A DNA stretch of 64,000 nucleotides from Pectinophora gossypiella (GCF_024362695.1 NC_065425.1:377001-441000); one strand, 5' to 3'; counted from the first letter of the stretch, positions 35,301 to 41,294 are shown. A program made the numbers and translations. Notes: a model not told the origin generated them from the sequence alone.

Positions 35301-38300
35301 GGCGCCTATCCTTAAACTTTTTGTTTTTTATTTCAATACTGTGACTTTGGGACGTCTGAAAAAAGGTTTTTTTTCTAAAACGTATGGATACTTCGCCCAC
35401 AGAAGCCGCCCAAGTTGTGGCATTGCTGGATTCTGGCCTTAGTCAGCGTGTTGTGGCTGCAAGACTGCATCTAAGCCTGTCATTTGTTCATAGAGTCTAT
35501 AAACGTTATCGGGAGACTGGTTTGTTCACGCGCCGTTCAGGATCTGGCAGGAATCGGGTCACTTCTGAGCGAGATGATCGATTTATTGTAACAACTTCTT
35601 TAAGAAATCGACGCCTTAACGCTTTTCAACTGCAGCAGCGGCTTCGTGTTGTACGAAGGGTGGCTGTAAGTGACTCTACAATTAGAAGAAGGTTGAAGGA
35701 TCGTGGACTGGTACCGCATAAGCCAGCAAATGGGCCGAAATTAACTGCAGACCATCGAAGAGCGCGCCTTAACTTTGCACGTGAGCACCTAAATTGGTCA
35801 TACCTACAGTGGAGCAAAGTTCTCTTTTCTGATGAGTGTAAAATTATGCTGTATGGTAACGACGGAAGGAACAAGGTCTACAGAAGAGACGGAGAACGCG
35901 ATGCACAATGCTGCATTGAAGAAAAGGTCAGCTATGGTGGCGGTTCGTGGACGGTTTGGGGAGGAATCAGCGCCGACGGTAAGACAGAGCTTGCTTTCGT
36001 GTCTGGGCCACGTCTGCCTGCACTAAACTGTCATCGGTACGTCGAAGAGTGTCTCGAGCCTCATGTGATGCCCTATGCACATTTTATTGGCAACGGCTTC
36101 ATATTCATGCACGACAATGCTAGGGCTCACACCGCGGGCGTCGTACGAGATTATCTTAACGAAGTCGATATCTCTATTATGGAATGGCCAGCAAGAAGCC
36201 CGGACATAAATCCCATTGAACATCTGTGGGATGAATTAAAGAGACGAATTCGAGCAAGAGATCCTGCCCCAGAAACACTTAGCCAGCTGCAAGATGCAAC
36301 CCAAGAGGAATGGGACAATATACCACAGCATGTGATCGTGACTCTCATCCGATCGATGAAGAACCGTATGGAAGCAGTAATTAGAGCTCGGGGAGGGAAT
36401 ACAAGTTATTAAATAAACGTTTTTTAGCTTTTTTTTTCATTTACGTGTGTTGTTTTATCCATTTCCTTTATACTCCATACGGAATAAAAATGACTCATTT
36501 AACAAAATACGAAACCTATGAAAAATTCATTTAAATTTAGAACATTAACATTAAGATTTGATAAGCTCATATTACTCACTATTAAACGACATTTAACATT
36601 TATTCCTAAATGTACACATTTTTCTGATAATCCTGACAAAACGTAAACTTGCAAGGTGTTTCGATTTTTTTGATGAGAAGTGTATTATATATTATTGAGC
36701 ATATTTTTATTTTGTTACAGATATCCGAGTTCAGCACTATCCCCAACGCAACACACAGGCTTACTGTAAGTATTCACTGTTAACTCACGCAATAAATAAA
36801 AAAAAAATTTATCCCTAATAGGGTGGACAGAGCGGCAAGTAACCATAACCAGGATTTAAAAAAAGGCGTAGGTTAATTCATCTTGCTATGGATGTACCTC
36901 TGACTACCCCAATCGGGATATAGTCGTGATGTTATGTTGTTATGTGAATAAGTATAAAATAAATCGTTTTCCTACTGGGACATCTAAATTATAACAATAT
37001 CTAACTACATAGGTACAGTCACGAGCAATGTCATGTACCCACTATAGAACCCTGTCACACTATCGTATTAGACATTTAATGAGACTTACGGATTAATTTG
37101 GTCAAAAAATTAATGTGACTTGGTTTCAAACTGTATACATAAGACCGTACATTATTCAAAAGCTAGCGGTAATTTATATGTATTCCAATCATATGAATAA
37201 TATATGATCTATGACTTTATTAATAAATCGATGTAGGACAGCATTAAAGTTCGTCCCTAGACGCGCAAGATGTCCCAGCCCAGACAAGGTTGCGGGTTCG
37301 ATGCCCGGGGCGTAGTCTACAGAGAACAGTAGGTAGTGGTAGAAGCGAAAGTGGTGTGTCAGGATCGTAGTAAAAGAAATTGCGTGGTCTCTGCCTATCC
37401 CAACGGGAAATAGCCGTGAACTTAATGTTTTTAACCCCCGACGCTAAAACGACGGGGTGTTATAAGTTTGACGTGTGTGTGTAAATGTGTATGTATCTGT
37501 CTGTGGCATCGTAGCTCGCAAACGGATGATCCGATTATAATGCGTTTTTTTTTGTTTGAAAGGTATATCAGTCGAGAGTGTTCTTAGCTATGTTTGGTGG
37601 AAATCGGTTCAGGTCTTCAAGGTCATCAGGTCATTTATTAAGTGTGATAGAAATGTTACCATTAACTACTTGGCCGGACAAATGGGGAGCGCTGAGAACT
37701 CTCACACTGGGTTTCTATGTAGTGTAACCACTGTAATTTATTAACTGTGTCAAAGTTTTGAGCCAGGGTATTTTTTCAGTATTTGCTTATAATATCCCTT
37801 ATCTTCTTAGAATTGTCTATTCAACTCTGCAGGTAATCGTTTGATTGCCCTTAAAAGCTTGTTAAGGCTATGAAAATAAATCTATTTTCTGATCTTTGGT
37901 TGGAAAATGAGATAAAAAGGTTTTTGTTTTAGCCTTTAAGACATGCAGATTAAATCTTTTATTTTTTTATGTCGAACCTTTTTATTTCCAAAACGGTCTC
38001 CGTGGTCCCGTGGTTGAACGTTGTTCTCACGATCCGCAGGTCCCGGGTTACAATTCCGGTGGGGAAATATCACAAAAATTACTTCGTCCCTGGTTTGGTT
38101 AGGACATTACAGCTTAATCACCTGATTGTCCGAAACTAAGATGATCCGTGCTCGTGAAAGCACGTTAAGTCGTTGGTCCCGGTTGCTACTTATTGATGTA
38201 AGTACGTAGCCGTTAGATGAGCCATGTCAGGGCCTTTGGCGGCTCACCTAAAATCTTTTATCCGTGTCACGGGTTCGAATCCACGCTCTATCGCTATCAG

Positions 38301-40649
38301 ACTAGAGTGAGTTTTTAACACCCCTGTTCATAATTACGATTTTCCTCACAGATTTACCAATCAGAAGCGTCATGGGTGGCGTCGCTGCTCTGCCTGGGCG
38401 CACTGTTCGGCGCGGTGCCGGCTGGCCTGATCTCCCAGTACTTCGGACGGAAGAAGACCTTGCTCTACCTGGCCTTGCCGCTGGTGGTGTCCTGGATACT
38501 TGTGGCTTCCAGGTACGTGGACTCAGGTCTTAAAGTATTCAGATATCTCTGTTTGACTTTTCTGGTAATTCTACCTGGTTTTAGTGTCTAAAACCTGAAC
38601 GATCGCAGATAGATGCAAAGATTAGCTCTTGACTTGATTCATACCTGATATATTAGCTCAATTTATTAGATAATTACTAAAATTAAGAATTATATTATAT
38701 AACAATTATAGTGTACAAAGCAACTACAAATTAGTAATTTAGTTTTTTTTACTCTTAAATGACTAATATGAATAAAATAAAAAAATAAAATTATATGTAC
38801 TTATATTTATGAGGCAACTGTTTTTGCTCAAACTAAAATGAAACTCTCCACTAACCCCCTTGTCATCTCCAGTCCAAACGTCTACGGCCTGTACGTAGGC
38901 CGCCTGGTCGGTGGAGTGGCGGTCGGAGCCTTCAGCGTCAGTGTTCCACCGTACATCGAGGATATAGCTGAGAAGCCTCTCCTGCCAACCTTGGCCAACT
39001 TCTACCACCTGCACTTCACTTGCGGAGTACTTTTTGGATATATTATAGGTAAAAACTATTTCTTGAAATAACATAAGGACTAAGTGGCAGAGACTGGTAA
39101 TGATCGCGAGACCATCTTGACTGTTGTCACAGAAGTTGTCTACCAGCGGGATCAAATTGACTACATATATGATAAGAGCCCAGTTCGGCAGTTAGTAATC
39201 ACGCGATAACAAATTTTAGTTTTAAATTGGAATAGGCTAGTTTCCAACTAGTCAAATCAGTTACTTTTTACCAAACGTCAAAACTCAAGAGTTTGTATGA
39301 AAAAGCACACTGTGGCGTCATACAAAAACGTGCTAAAATGTCGGACTTATTATTACGTTTTTCGTGATTAAAATTCATAAATATGTTAAACATAATAAAA
39401 GTTTTAGACCCGTCTTCATTTAGTATTTAGAATTTCATAATTTATCTGGACCTTAGTACACGACCCAACGAATTCTCATTTTGATTCTCTCTAACTTCTT
39501 TACGTATCTGTTTCAAATTTAAATATATCTTTATTCAGTACACTTTGAAACGTCGCTACTGCTGAATTTGATTTGAGTTTGTGCGACTGTTGTGTTTATA
39601 CTGGTGTTTGTTAGTAACGTTTTTAGTCTGTGACAAAACATTACAATCTCTTGCATGATACCTTTCGTGCTTGACAAGACAAGTAAACATAATAAAATTG
39701 TTTTATTTTCGCAGGTATGGTAAACAGCGTGTCATGGCACTGCCTGCTTTGTGCCAGCATACCAGTTGCCTTCTTCATCGCCTTTATCTTCCTCCCGGAG
39801 TCGCCAGCCTACCTCCTCTCTCAGGGAAAATTCGCCGAAGCCAAGACCTCCCTGACGTATTTCCGCGGCATCGACAACGACGTCGACTCCGAAATCAAGA
39901 GCTTAAAGGAAAACATCAGGAACTCTCTCAAACACAAAGTCACCTTCAAAGAACTTTTCAGTACAAGAGCAACTATCAAAGCTCTAGTTGTCTCTTTCGG
40001 ACTCATGATCTTCCAGCAACTAAGTGGCATCTACCCCATCCTTTTCTACGCTGACTCTGTTTTCAAACCTTTTGAAATTTCCCTCAACCCACCCGCAGGT
40101 GCTATTATTTTGGGTTTCTCGTTAGTCACGTCTACTTATTTCTCATCTATGTTACTAAAGACTATCAGGAGACGTATTTTGTTGATCATCTCTTTAACGA
40201 CAATGGCTATGAGTTTAGGGGGCTTAGCGACTTACTATCATTTGAAAGCATCAAATTCTATCACTTCAAATAGTACGTGGGTACCGTTGTTAACATTATG
40301 TATATACGTAAGTATGTACGCAGCGGGTATAGGGCCTATTCCTTGGTTGATGCTAAGAGAAATCTTTCCAGCAAATGTAACGAGAAGAGCCACGGCTATC
40401 ACTGCAGGCTTTCATTGGTTCCTGGCGTTTGGTGTGACAAAATTGTACCAGAATCTGGTGGAAAAAGTAAGCCCGGGTTGGACTTTGTGTCATTTTTCAG
40501 TGACATGTATTGTAGGAGCTATTTTTGTTTACTTTTTTGTACCAGAAACTAAGGGTAGGACACTGCAAGAGATACAAGATGAATTTGAAGGTATACACAG
40601 GCATAAGAAACACACACATGTCATTGAAGTCGAATGCGGTCCTGAGTGA
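17126..40649 (+). CDS. Sugar transporter, MFS sugar-porter family (Tret1-like), six exons
   Basis: Predicted plasma-membrane facilitator with 12 helices that carries a sugar, by family probably trehalose or a hexose. The exons join in consistent phases to about 528 residues, normal for the family. A 60-residue acidic N-terminal tail precedes helix 1 (NLGALASGVCVAW). The loop 2-3 motif is GRKK (near residue 136), the loop 6-7 motif PESP (245-248), helix 7 QQLSG (318-322), helix 10 GIGPIPW (422-428), and the C-terminal motif PETKGR (494-499). Divergence is notable: the loop 4-5 element that normally reads E..x6..RG is here IEDIAEKPLLP, without Arg-Gly, and the loop 8-9 DxxGRR-type motif is KTIRRR. 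Codon 1 is split: exon 1 begins TG, so an upstream exon ending in A would make ATG at this point. That exon was not found. Substrate is inferred only. Confidence 0.92.
17371..17478 (+). pseudogene. CR1-like LINE C-terminal relic
   Basis: The frame encodes NCLPSSGPSRYNLGVFKARV, then NRHLLG and a stop. This matches the known CR1-type ending W-N-S-L-P-x7-10-F-K-x-R-V. Lies 60 bp inside the transporter's first intron. A second relic of the same kind is at 25080-25193. Confidence 0.8.
17535..17722 (-). mobile_element. SINE-B head
   Basis: The minus strand carries cctcagtggtctagtggtta (A box) and ccgggttcgattccc (B box), then the SINE linker and agatgatccgttc, where it stops short of the central block. 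The tRNA-like part is about 72 nt but continues into SINE linker, so it is not a tRNA gene. Confidence 0.85.
17723..18114. other. Transporter intron 1, remaining part
   Basis: No repeat recognised. It ends with the pyrimidine-rich acceptor ttactgtattccag at 18114. Confidence 0.5.
18115..18197 (+). CDS. Transporter exon 2
   Basis: Enters in phase 1 and leaves in phase 0 at gag/gtaaga. Encodes most of helix 1 and the start of the outer loop (NLGALASGVCVAWSSSALP, then LLSPGHPE). The text agrees with helix 1 of insect trehalose transporters. Confidence 0.9.
18235..18620 (+). repeat. LINE-11 3' region
   Basis: tgaatcgtcaatttttacat, tcatccgcctaaaactactg and cggcacagggccctagacgt. Copies are at 33540-34200 (split by MITE-G) and 42690-42825. 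The feature strand is the orientation as read; the element's own polarity is not established. Confidence 0.7.
18880..19155 (-). mobile_element. SINE-5S copy
   Basis: The same layout as the copy at 825: on the minus strand gagctcggtggcgcagcggt, then (after a short deletion) cataggatgggtgacc, the shared central block, and the LINE-like tail ending gggctgatgataataaatcc. The A box is better preserved here than at 825. The gaagttaagcaac part is shortened. Confidence 0.8.
19200..19420 (-). mobile_element. LINE-4 3' region, antisense
   Basis: agaatcatttattcaacgta, atttcgcaagctgttatggc, aagttatttaataactagag, taatcttataataagc. An internal deletion removes the aacttgttgaagg block. Confidence 0.8.
19425..19615 (-). 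repeat. SINE-A tail scrap followed by MITE-7 fragment
   Basis: 19425-19498: gtgggttgtgaggtgagtta to ggttattattgagccgcc. 19499-19615: ttcataaataagttaaatat, then tcataatttaaac, resembles MITE-7. Confidence 0.55.
19616..20455. other. Nothing recognised
   Basis: Single-copy-looking intronic sequence; no coding or repeat signature that I can name. Confidence 0.4.
20456..20880 (+). repeat. SINE-C 3' pieces and a LINE 3' scrap
   Basis: 20456-20630: ctaacctgtattgggctggt, gacaggcagtcgcttctgta, aatcttcaggttgggtaagc, ending aatgatgatgatc. 20701-20880: cgcccactgctgggcatagg (a LINE-tail-like scrap), then another SINE-C segment (gagaaatacgttttcacgtt). Confidence 0.65.
20980..21347. mobile_element. MITE-X interrupted by a LINE 3' fragment
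   Basis: Inverted arms of about 50 bp at 20980-21031 and 21296-21347 (right arm text ttgcttcgatgtggccattt) match the intact MITE-X at 59130-59284. Inside, 21086-21281 is a minus-strand LINE 3' fragment encoding EGKRETTALFF and KMLHRQERGS. It is flanked by acaaatgtc at 21077-21085 and 21282-21290. Confidence 0.85.
21348..21616 (-). mobile_element. Element Q with 17-bp target duplication
   Basis: ggccattttaacccccc occurs at 21331-21347 and again at 21617-21633, directly on both sides. The insert contains gctgttctgggagcaaataa, tcttcccgggcatgtcgtaa and gattacgggcgtgagtttat, and ends tatgtatgtat. The inverted relative is at 51399-51665. The class is unknown; the long duplication favours retroposition. 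Confidence 0.8.
21640..22110. other. Nothing recognised except an RP2 scrap
   Basis: 22011-22045 (gctgaggttcgcgcccaact) is a short RP2 piece. The rest is not assigned. Confidence 0.4.
22115..22488 (-). mobile_element. MITE-G copy, diverged
   Basis: ggtgctaattcctgtaaaca at the left and tgctggaatcggggcc at the right, with the internal ccgaaaaggaaagggacggg and its inverted partner. It is the same family as 31950, 33600 and 56510. Confidence 0.8.
22600..22830 (+). pseudogene. LINE reverse-transcriptase C-terminal relic
   Basis: Encodes YFGHTMRRGDDSLEKLIVVG, then GKRSRGRSPTRWSDQ and DRNWW, the typical sequence after the polymerase domain in a LINE. Truncated, no active site. Additional LINE-like text continues faintly to about 23105. 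Confidence 0.8.
22835..23635. other. GC-rich patch at 23219-23420, otherwise unassigned
   Basis: The patch (ggggcgctaacagcaggtgg, cgggtccgcgtacggggtac) stands out from the AT-rich surroundings but encodes no recognisable product. 23440-23475 (ctatatcccaatggggtagt) matches a short repeat also at 36870-36935 inverted. Confidence 0.4.
23636..23865 (+). mobile_element. SINE-A, head missing
   Basis: tagtttggttaggacattac, shared central block, then tacatgagccatgtcagggg and a tail ending cacacgatagaagtagaaa. Confidence 0.88.
24140..24608 (-). mobile_element. LINE-4 3' region with a SINE-B tail inserted
   Basis: LINE-4 antisense text is split after acgtaattatcatgga and resumes with taattatcatgcataaactt. 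The insert 24181-24275 is a SINE-B tail fragment (cgcagtggagcagcgtggtg) with a 13-bp duplication: taattatcatgga at 24168-24180 and taattatcatgca at 24276-24288. The right side reaches the first codons of the LINE frame. Confidence 0.88.
24612..24872 (-). mobile_element. SINE-B copy
   Basis: The minus strand shows a degraded tRNA-like head, the central block (tgcttcggagggcacgttaa), then ccgctgtggagcagcgtgat and a LINE-like end. It abuts the LINE-4 fragment. Confidence 0.82.
25080..25193 (+). pseudogene. CR1-like LINE C-terminal relic
   Basis: 38 codons ending in TAG: TAREWNSLPSSVFP, then NPGAFKARVNRHLLGELAPS. Strong match to the CR1-family ending. The 3' region runs on to about 25255 and ends near a poly(A). 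The upstream reverse transcriptase is missing. Confidence 0.85.
25296..25375 (+). repeat. (tatg)n-like microsatellite
   Basis: Degenerate tatgtgtctatgtatg repeats. Confidence 0.8.
25640..26065. repeat. RP2 fragment and a rearranged SINE-C
   Basis: 25640-25730: RP2 piece (gtctccatttgtccggtcaa). 25790-25980: SINE-C body on the + strand. 25985-26065: a SINE-C tRNA-like head on the minus strand (gatttgaacctgcgacctta). Head and body face opposite ways, so at least two events occurred. Confidence 0.7.
26143..26465 (+). mobile_element. SINE-A, best-preserved copy
   Basis: Head: gcctctgtggtccagtggtt (A box) and ccgggttcgaatcccggtgg (B box). Linker tagtttggttaagacattac, central block gatccgtgcttcggaaggca, then cgttaagccgttggtcccgg. 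Tail ggcggctcagtaataaccct, ending cacacgataagaagatgg. Intact promoter boxes make it the reference for this family. Confidence 0.92.
26466..27029 (+). repeat. Partly repeated: LINE-like sequence at 26760-27029
   Basis: 26760-26820 (gacagagtcatcttctctgc, then cactggggaaattcc) recurs at 54107-54330, where it is split by LINE-4. 26466-26759 is unassigned. Confidence 0.5.
27030..27240 (+). pseudogene. LINE 3' terminal fragment
   Basis: tattcagaggcggaggacag to ctgcaccgacaagagcgtgg, then attgttgatgatgatgatga. The frame ends KMLHRQERGS. This is the fullest copy of the family listed at 7591. Confidence 0.8.
27296..27410 (-). repeat. Dispersed repeat W
   Basis: The minus strand reads aaacaacctcgttttacaca, then gacactacacattgacatta. 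Related + strand copies are at 54945-55035 and 55970-56035. Class unknown. Confidence 0.6.
27629..27892 (-). mobile_element. RP2 copy
   Basis: Poly(T), gacgtgacttgttgtagttt, gtgcccagttgggcgcgaac, gggtcgatagcgataaccgc, then ccacgccggcggggtcggta. Confidence 0.9.
27893..28261. other. Nothing recognised
   Basis: No repeat or gene recognised; an 86-codon frame at 28036-28296 has no domain. Confidence 0.35.
28262..28655 (-). pseudogene. LINE reverse-transcriptase C-terminal relic, after a (ct)n run
   Basis: A (ct)n microsatellite at 28262-28283, then minus-strand text parallel to 4230-4600: cttcgccaacaccacatctc, gtccagcttataccctccat and cagcactttttcatttgaca. This copy lacks the two inverted insertions and shows the ancestral arrangement. 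Confidence 0.8.
28764..29160. repeat. SINE-C (+) followed by degraded SINE-A (-)
   Basis: 28764-28975: gcctaaaccaatgatttcga to ggttaggtaaacggatcctg. 28980-29160: SINE-A tail and central block on the minus strand, strongly mutated (aaccgggactaacggaagaa). Confidence 0.65.
29161..29504. other. Nothing recognised
   Basis: No gene or repeat identified. Confidence 0.35.
29505..29808 (-). mobile_element. SINE-A 3' half next to RP2 fragment
   Basis: 29505-29685: SINE-A tail plus central block (ccggcttaacgtgccttcca). 29689-29808: RP2 poly(A) end (gccataaatggcatttaact, tcggacaaatggggagcgct). Confidence 0.8.
30082..30380. repeat. 15-bp minisatellite, about 20 units
   Basis: Core unit agactcgccgtagag. 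The inner units are nearly identical and the outer ones vary (aaaaag, aaatag and aaagag in place of agagag). All three minus-strand frames stay open (LYGES, STASL and RRVSL repeats), purely because 15 is a multiple of three and the unit lacks a minus-strand stop. No evidence for expression. Confidence 0.95.
30540..30830 (-). mobile_element. SINE-C copy, degraded head
   Basis: cacaggattcgcttacctaa, tcgggaacgtcggtttcctc, gaattcgaaaacaaattcga, and a tRNA-like head with a poor B box (gaattccaacctgcgctgcg). Confidence 0.75.
30831..31294. other. Nothing recognised
   Basis: No gene or repeat recognised; open frames on both strands (about 60-92 codons) have no domain. Confidence 0.35.
31295..31590 (+). 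mobile_element. SINE-A copy, damaged head
   Basis: gacctcagaaccccggattc, then gaatcccggttaggac (B-box side), central block with substitutions, and tail ggcagctcaataataatcct. Confidence 0.82.
31591..31949 (-). repeat. Possible CR1 scrap; otherwise unassigned
   Basis: 31595-31665 on the minus strand resembles the CR1-type ending (LPAVGC followed by a broken frame). The rest of the stretch is unassigned. 31933-31948 (agtttacgcggttat) belongs to the element found whole at 43.4 kb. Confidence 0.4.
31950..32566. mobile_element. MITE-G head-to-tail dimer
   Basis: Two copies, 31950-32256 and 32260-32566, exactly 310 bp apart. The trinucleotide att lies before, between and after them. Each has diverged inverted ends: ggccccgattcctgcagaca on the left, and ggtgctaattcctgtaaata inward from the right. 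Both lack the same roughly 68 bp that are present in the copy at 33600. By eye the copies differ at six positions. The 3-bp target and GG ends suggest a PIF/Harbinger-like origin. Confidence 0.9.
32567..32640. repeat. Collapsed copy of the inverted-repeat element of 43.4 kb
   Basis: attatcataattaaaacaca, then gtctcatatccctatttaaa, cgcggtaagaactcgttatt. Almost all of the centre and most of one arm are missing. The MITE-G dimer sits in its left flank. Confidence 0.65.
32641..33170. other. Nothing recognised
   Basis: Single-copy-looking intronic sequence. Confidence 0.35.
33171..33512 (-). mobile_element. RP2 in plus-strand poly(A) orientation, full length
   Basis: The only long copy read forward here: tatacgatcccgccgacccg, agccaatcagctcgcgacac, ccgccggcgtggtcgacgat, and gaggttcgcgcccaactggg, ending aagtcacgtcaaaaaaaaaa. 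The element's own sense is the + strand here, opposite to the other RP2 copies; the strand label follows the family listing, so read it as inverted relative to them. Confidence 0.85.
33540..34200 (+). repeat. LINE-11 3' region split by MITE-G
   Basis: LINE-11 text runs to gaatcgtcaat at 33599 and resumes aatgtttacataaatatgtc after the MITE. It then continues with cggcacagggccctagacgt and ttcccagataattaatccca. Confidence 0.78.
33600..33974. mobile_element. MITE-G, full length
   Basis: 375 bp between aat duplications (33597-33599 and 33975-33977 region). It retains the central segment (aacccgggcgaatcaaaagg, tgcaatccgtttgacg) that the dimer lost. Confidence 0.88.
34359..34703 (+). pseudogene. 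LINE reverse-transcriptase C-terminal fragment (CR1-like tail)
   Basis: 114 open codons with LFKSYCQSLYTCNLW, YNNAFRGLLGLPWRCSASGM and RKRVASLWERVRGSSNSLL, which recur in lepidopteran LINE polymerases after the thumb region. The catalytic domain is missing. The 3' side ends aaatatttcattcattcatt (near 34760), short tail repeats consistent with CR1-like retroposition and 5' truncation. No stop interrupts the fragment, so it is fairly young. The clade assignment is tentative. Confidence 0.82.
34770..35046. other. AT-rich flank of the Tc1 element
   Basis: Extremely AT-rich; (ta)-rich stretches offer TA targets. The last TA before the element is at 35045-35046. Confidence 0.6.
35047..35073 (+). 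repeat. Tc1 left terminal inverted repeat
   Basis: 27 bp, exact inverse of the right end. Transposase binding is inferred from the family. Confidence 0.96.
35384..36412 (+). CDS. Tc1/mariner DD34E transposase, intact (342 aa)
   Basis: Cuts and pastes the element by binding the terminal repeats and inserting at TA. Residues 6-46 form the first helix-turn-helix (AAQVVALLDSGLSQRVVAAR and following). A second DNA-binding helix-turn-helix runs to about residue 110, joined by a basic linker (RRSGSGRNR, 50-58) in the place of the GRPR-like motif. Catalytic residues are D150 (FSDE), D244 (HDNARAH) and E279 (NPIEHLW). There are 34 residues between the second D and the E, so it is DD34E. The length is typical for Tc1. 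The ATG at 35384 is the first in frame; the stop is at 36412. No frameshift or stop. Expression from inside the intron is not shown. Confidence 0.97.
   Translation: MDTSPTEAAQVVALLDSGLSQRVVAARLHLSLSFVHRVYKRYRETGLFTRRSGSGRNRVTSERDDRFIVTTSLRNRRLNAFQLQQRLRVVRRVAVSDSTIRRRLKDRGLVPHKPANGPKLTADHRRARLNFAREHLNWSYLQWSKVLFSDECKIMLYGNDGRNKVYRRDGERDAQCCIEEKVSYGGGSWTVWGGISADGKTELAFVSGPRLPALNCHRYVEECLEPHVMPYAHFIGNGFIFMHDNARAHTAGVVRDYLNEVDISIMEWPARSPDINPIEHLWDELKRRIRARDPAPETLSQLQDATQEEWDNIPQHVIVTLIRSMKNRMEAVIRARGGNTSY
36656..36682 (-). repeat. Tc1 right terminal inverted repeat
   Basis: 27 bp ending gatgagaagtg, then TA. The transporter acceptor site follows 38 bp later. Confidence 0.96.
36721..36765 (+). 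CDS. Transporter exon 3 (45-nt micro-exon)
   Basis: Acceptor attttgttacag ends at 36720; donor gtaagt at 36766. Encodes ISEFSTIPNATHRLT, part of the outer loop between helices 1 and 2, with one N-glycosylation-type NAT. Both borders are phase 0, so skipping this exon would leave the frame intact. Confidence 0.85.
36870..37150. repeat. Short repeat and MITE-S copy
   Basis: 36870-36935: inverse of the 23.4 kb repeat (ctaccccaatcgggatatag). 37013-37150: MITE-S, inverted relative to 2462, with gtacagtcacgagcaatg at the left and cataagaccgtac at the right. Confidence 0.65.
37255..37712. repeat. Repeat V, a common insect repeat, and RP2 scrap
   Basis: 37255-37430: inverse of repeat V (ggtggtagaagcgaaagtgg-type text), with a B-box-like gcgggttcgatgcccg. 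37432-37640: ttttaacccccgacgct, cgtagctcgcaaacggatga, a widely dispersed repeat. 37659-37712: RP2 scrap (acttggccggacaaatgggg). Confidence 0.55.
37713..37987. other. Nothing recognised
   Basis: Remaining part of the third intron without a repeat match. Confidence 0.35.
37988..38250 (+). mobile_element. SINE-A, tail truncated
   Basis: Head ctccgtggtcccgtggttga (A box) and B box mutated to cgggttacaattccgg. Central block with tgctcgtgaaagcacg. The tail stops at ggcggctcacc, 100 bp before exon 4. Confidence 0.88.
38352..38512 (+). CDS. Transporter exon 4
   Basis: Encodes helices 2 and 3: SWVASLLCLGALFGAVPAG, then SQYFGRKKTLLY (the loop 2-3 motif) and LPLVVSWILVAS. Acceptor ttcctcacag, donor ag/gtacgt. 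Leaves in phase 2. Confidence 0.95.
38873..39048 (+). CDS. Transporter exon 5
   Basis: Encodes helices 4 and 5: YGLYVGRLVGGVAVGAFSVS, then VPPYIEDIAEKPLLP and HFTCGVLFGYIIG. The R of YVGR is kept, but the usual Arg-Gly after the EIA segment is missing (KPLLPTLANF). Enters in phase 2, leaves in phase 1 at g/gtaaaa. Confidence 0.95.
39235..39460 (-). mobile_element. MITE-7 copy
   Basis: gtttccaactagtcaaatca, agttactttttaccaaacgt, catacaaaaacgtgctaaaa, attagaatttcataa-like end. Copies are at 43804, 47880, 53571 and 58830. About 230-250 bp, no coding capacity. No clear inverted ends, so MITE is a working label. Confidence 0.7.
39715..40649 (+). CDS. Transporter exon 6 (terminal)
   Basis: Acceptor attttcgcag ends at 39714. 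It covers helix 6, the large cytosolic loop and helices 7-12 in one exon. Motifs in order: LPESPAYLL, FQQLSGIYPILFY, GIGPIPWLMLREIFP, VPETKGRTLQEIQDEF. The C-terminus has a His/Lys stretch (HRHKKHTH) and ends CGPE; the stop TGA is at 40647-40649. Confidence 0.97.
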
Positions 40650-41145
40650 ATGAGGTTTAATTTTAAGTCGTGGTGAAAGATTTATTTATACGTAGCATAG
40701 ATTTAATTACATTTGAATGAAAGATGGAGAATTATAAATTCTTTAAATGCGAGTTTTAATGCTAAGTGAATCAGAAATTTTACTTTTAAATTGAACAATG
40801 TTAGTGACCATCATTCAAGTTTTTTTGAAGAAACTTCATAGACTTTTATGTAGTTTTTGTTGAATACTTATTTTCTTTCAACTTTTAATAGTCCGTCGTA
40901 AGAACGAAACTTACTATTTCTTTTGTGTAAAAATGTACTTTTTCAAACCAGTCGAGAAATGAAAATTTTATAAAAGACTGATTCGAACAACGATTTGATT
41001 TTCGTATGCAATAGAATAAAAATACTAGGATTAGCGTTATTTATAGTTTTGAGGGATCGATAATTGATGTAGCTGCCATTATTATTTTAAGTACCTACCG
41101 TCTGTATATATTTATGAGTTGCGAAATAAAATTTTATGTAGAGTA
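40650..41145 (+). other. Transporter 3' untranslated region
   Basis: AT-rich, free of repeats, with aataaa at 41015-41020 and again at 41125-41130. The second is followed by a T-rich stretch and is the likelier poly(A) signal. Confidence 0.7.
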
Positions 41146-41294
41146 TTATTTTACCTTATTTTTTCTTGAAACTGTTCTCGGAAGTCAAGTAAATCCACCC
41201 TCGTAATCGCTAACCAGTGAGCTGAGCCATGAACTGTGGAAAAGTGACAATACGTATGTGTGAGAATTCCGTACTCACCACTGAAGTTATACTA

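Larger units (their letters stand above)
35047..36682 (+). mobile_element. Complete Tc1-type transposon, 1636 bp
   Basis: Perfect 27-bp terminal inverted repeats (35047-35073 and 36656-36682; outer end cacttctcatcaaaaaaatc) flanked by TA on both sides (35045-35046, 36683-36684). It holds one uninterrupted transposase gene in the same direction as the host gene. Intact ends and frame indicate a recent arrival that could still be mobile. Confidence 0.97.

Noticed and set aside
35626..36348. Minus-strand frames opposite the transposase
   Set aside because: Shadows of the intact plus-strand transposase gene.
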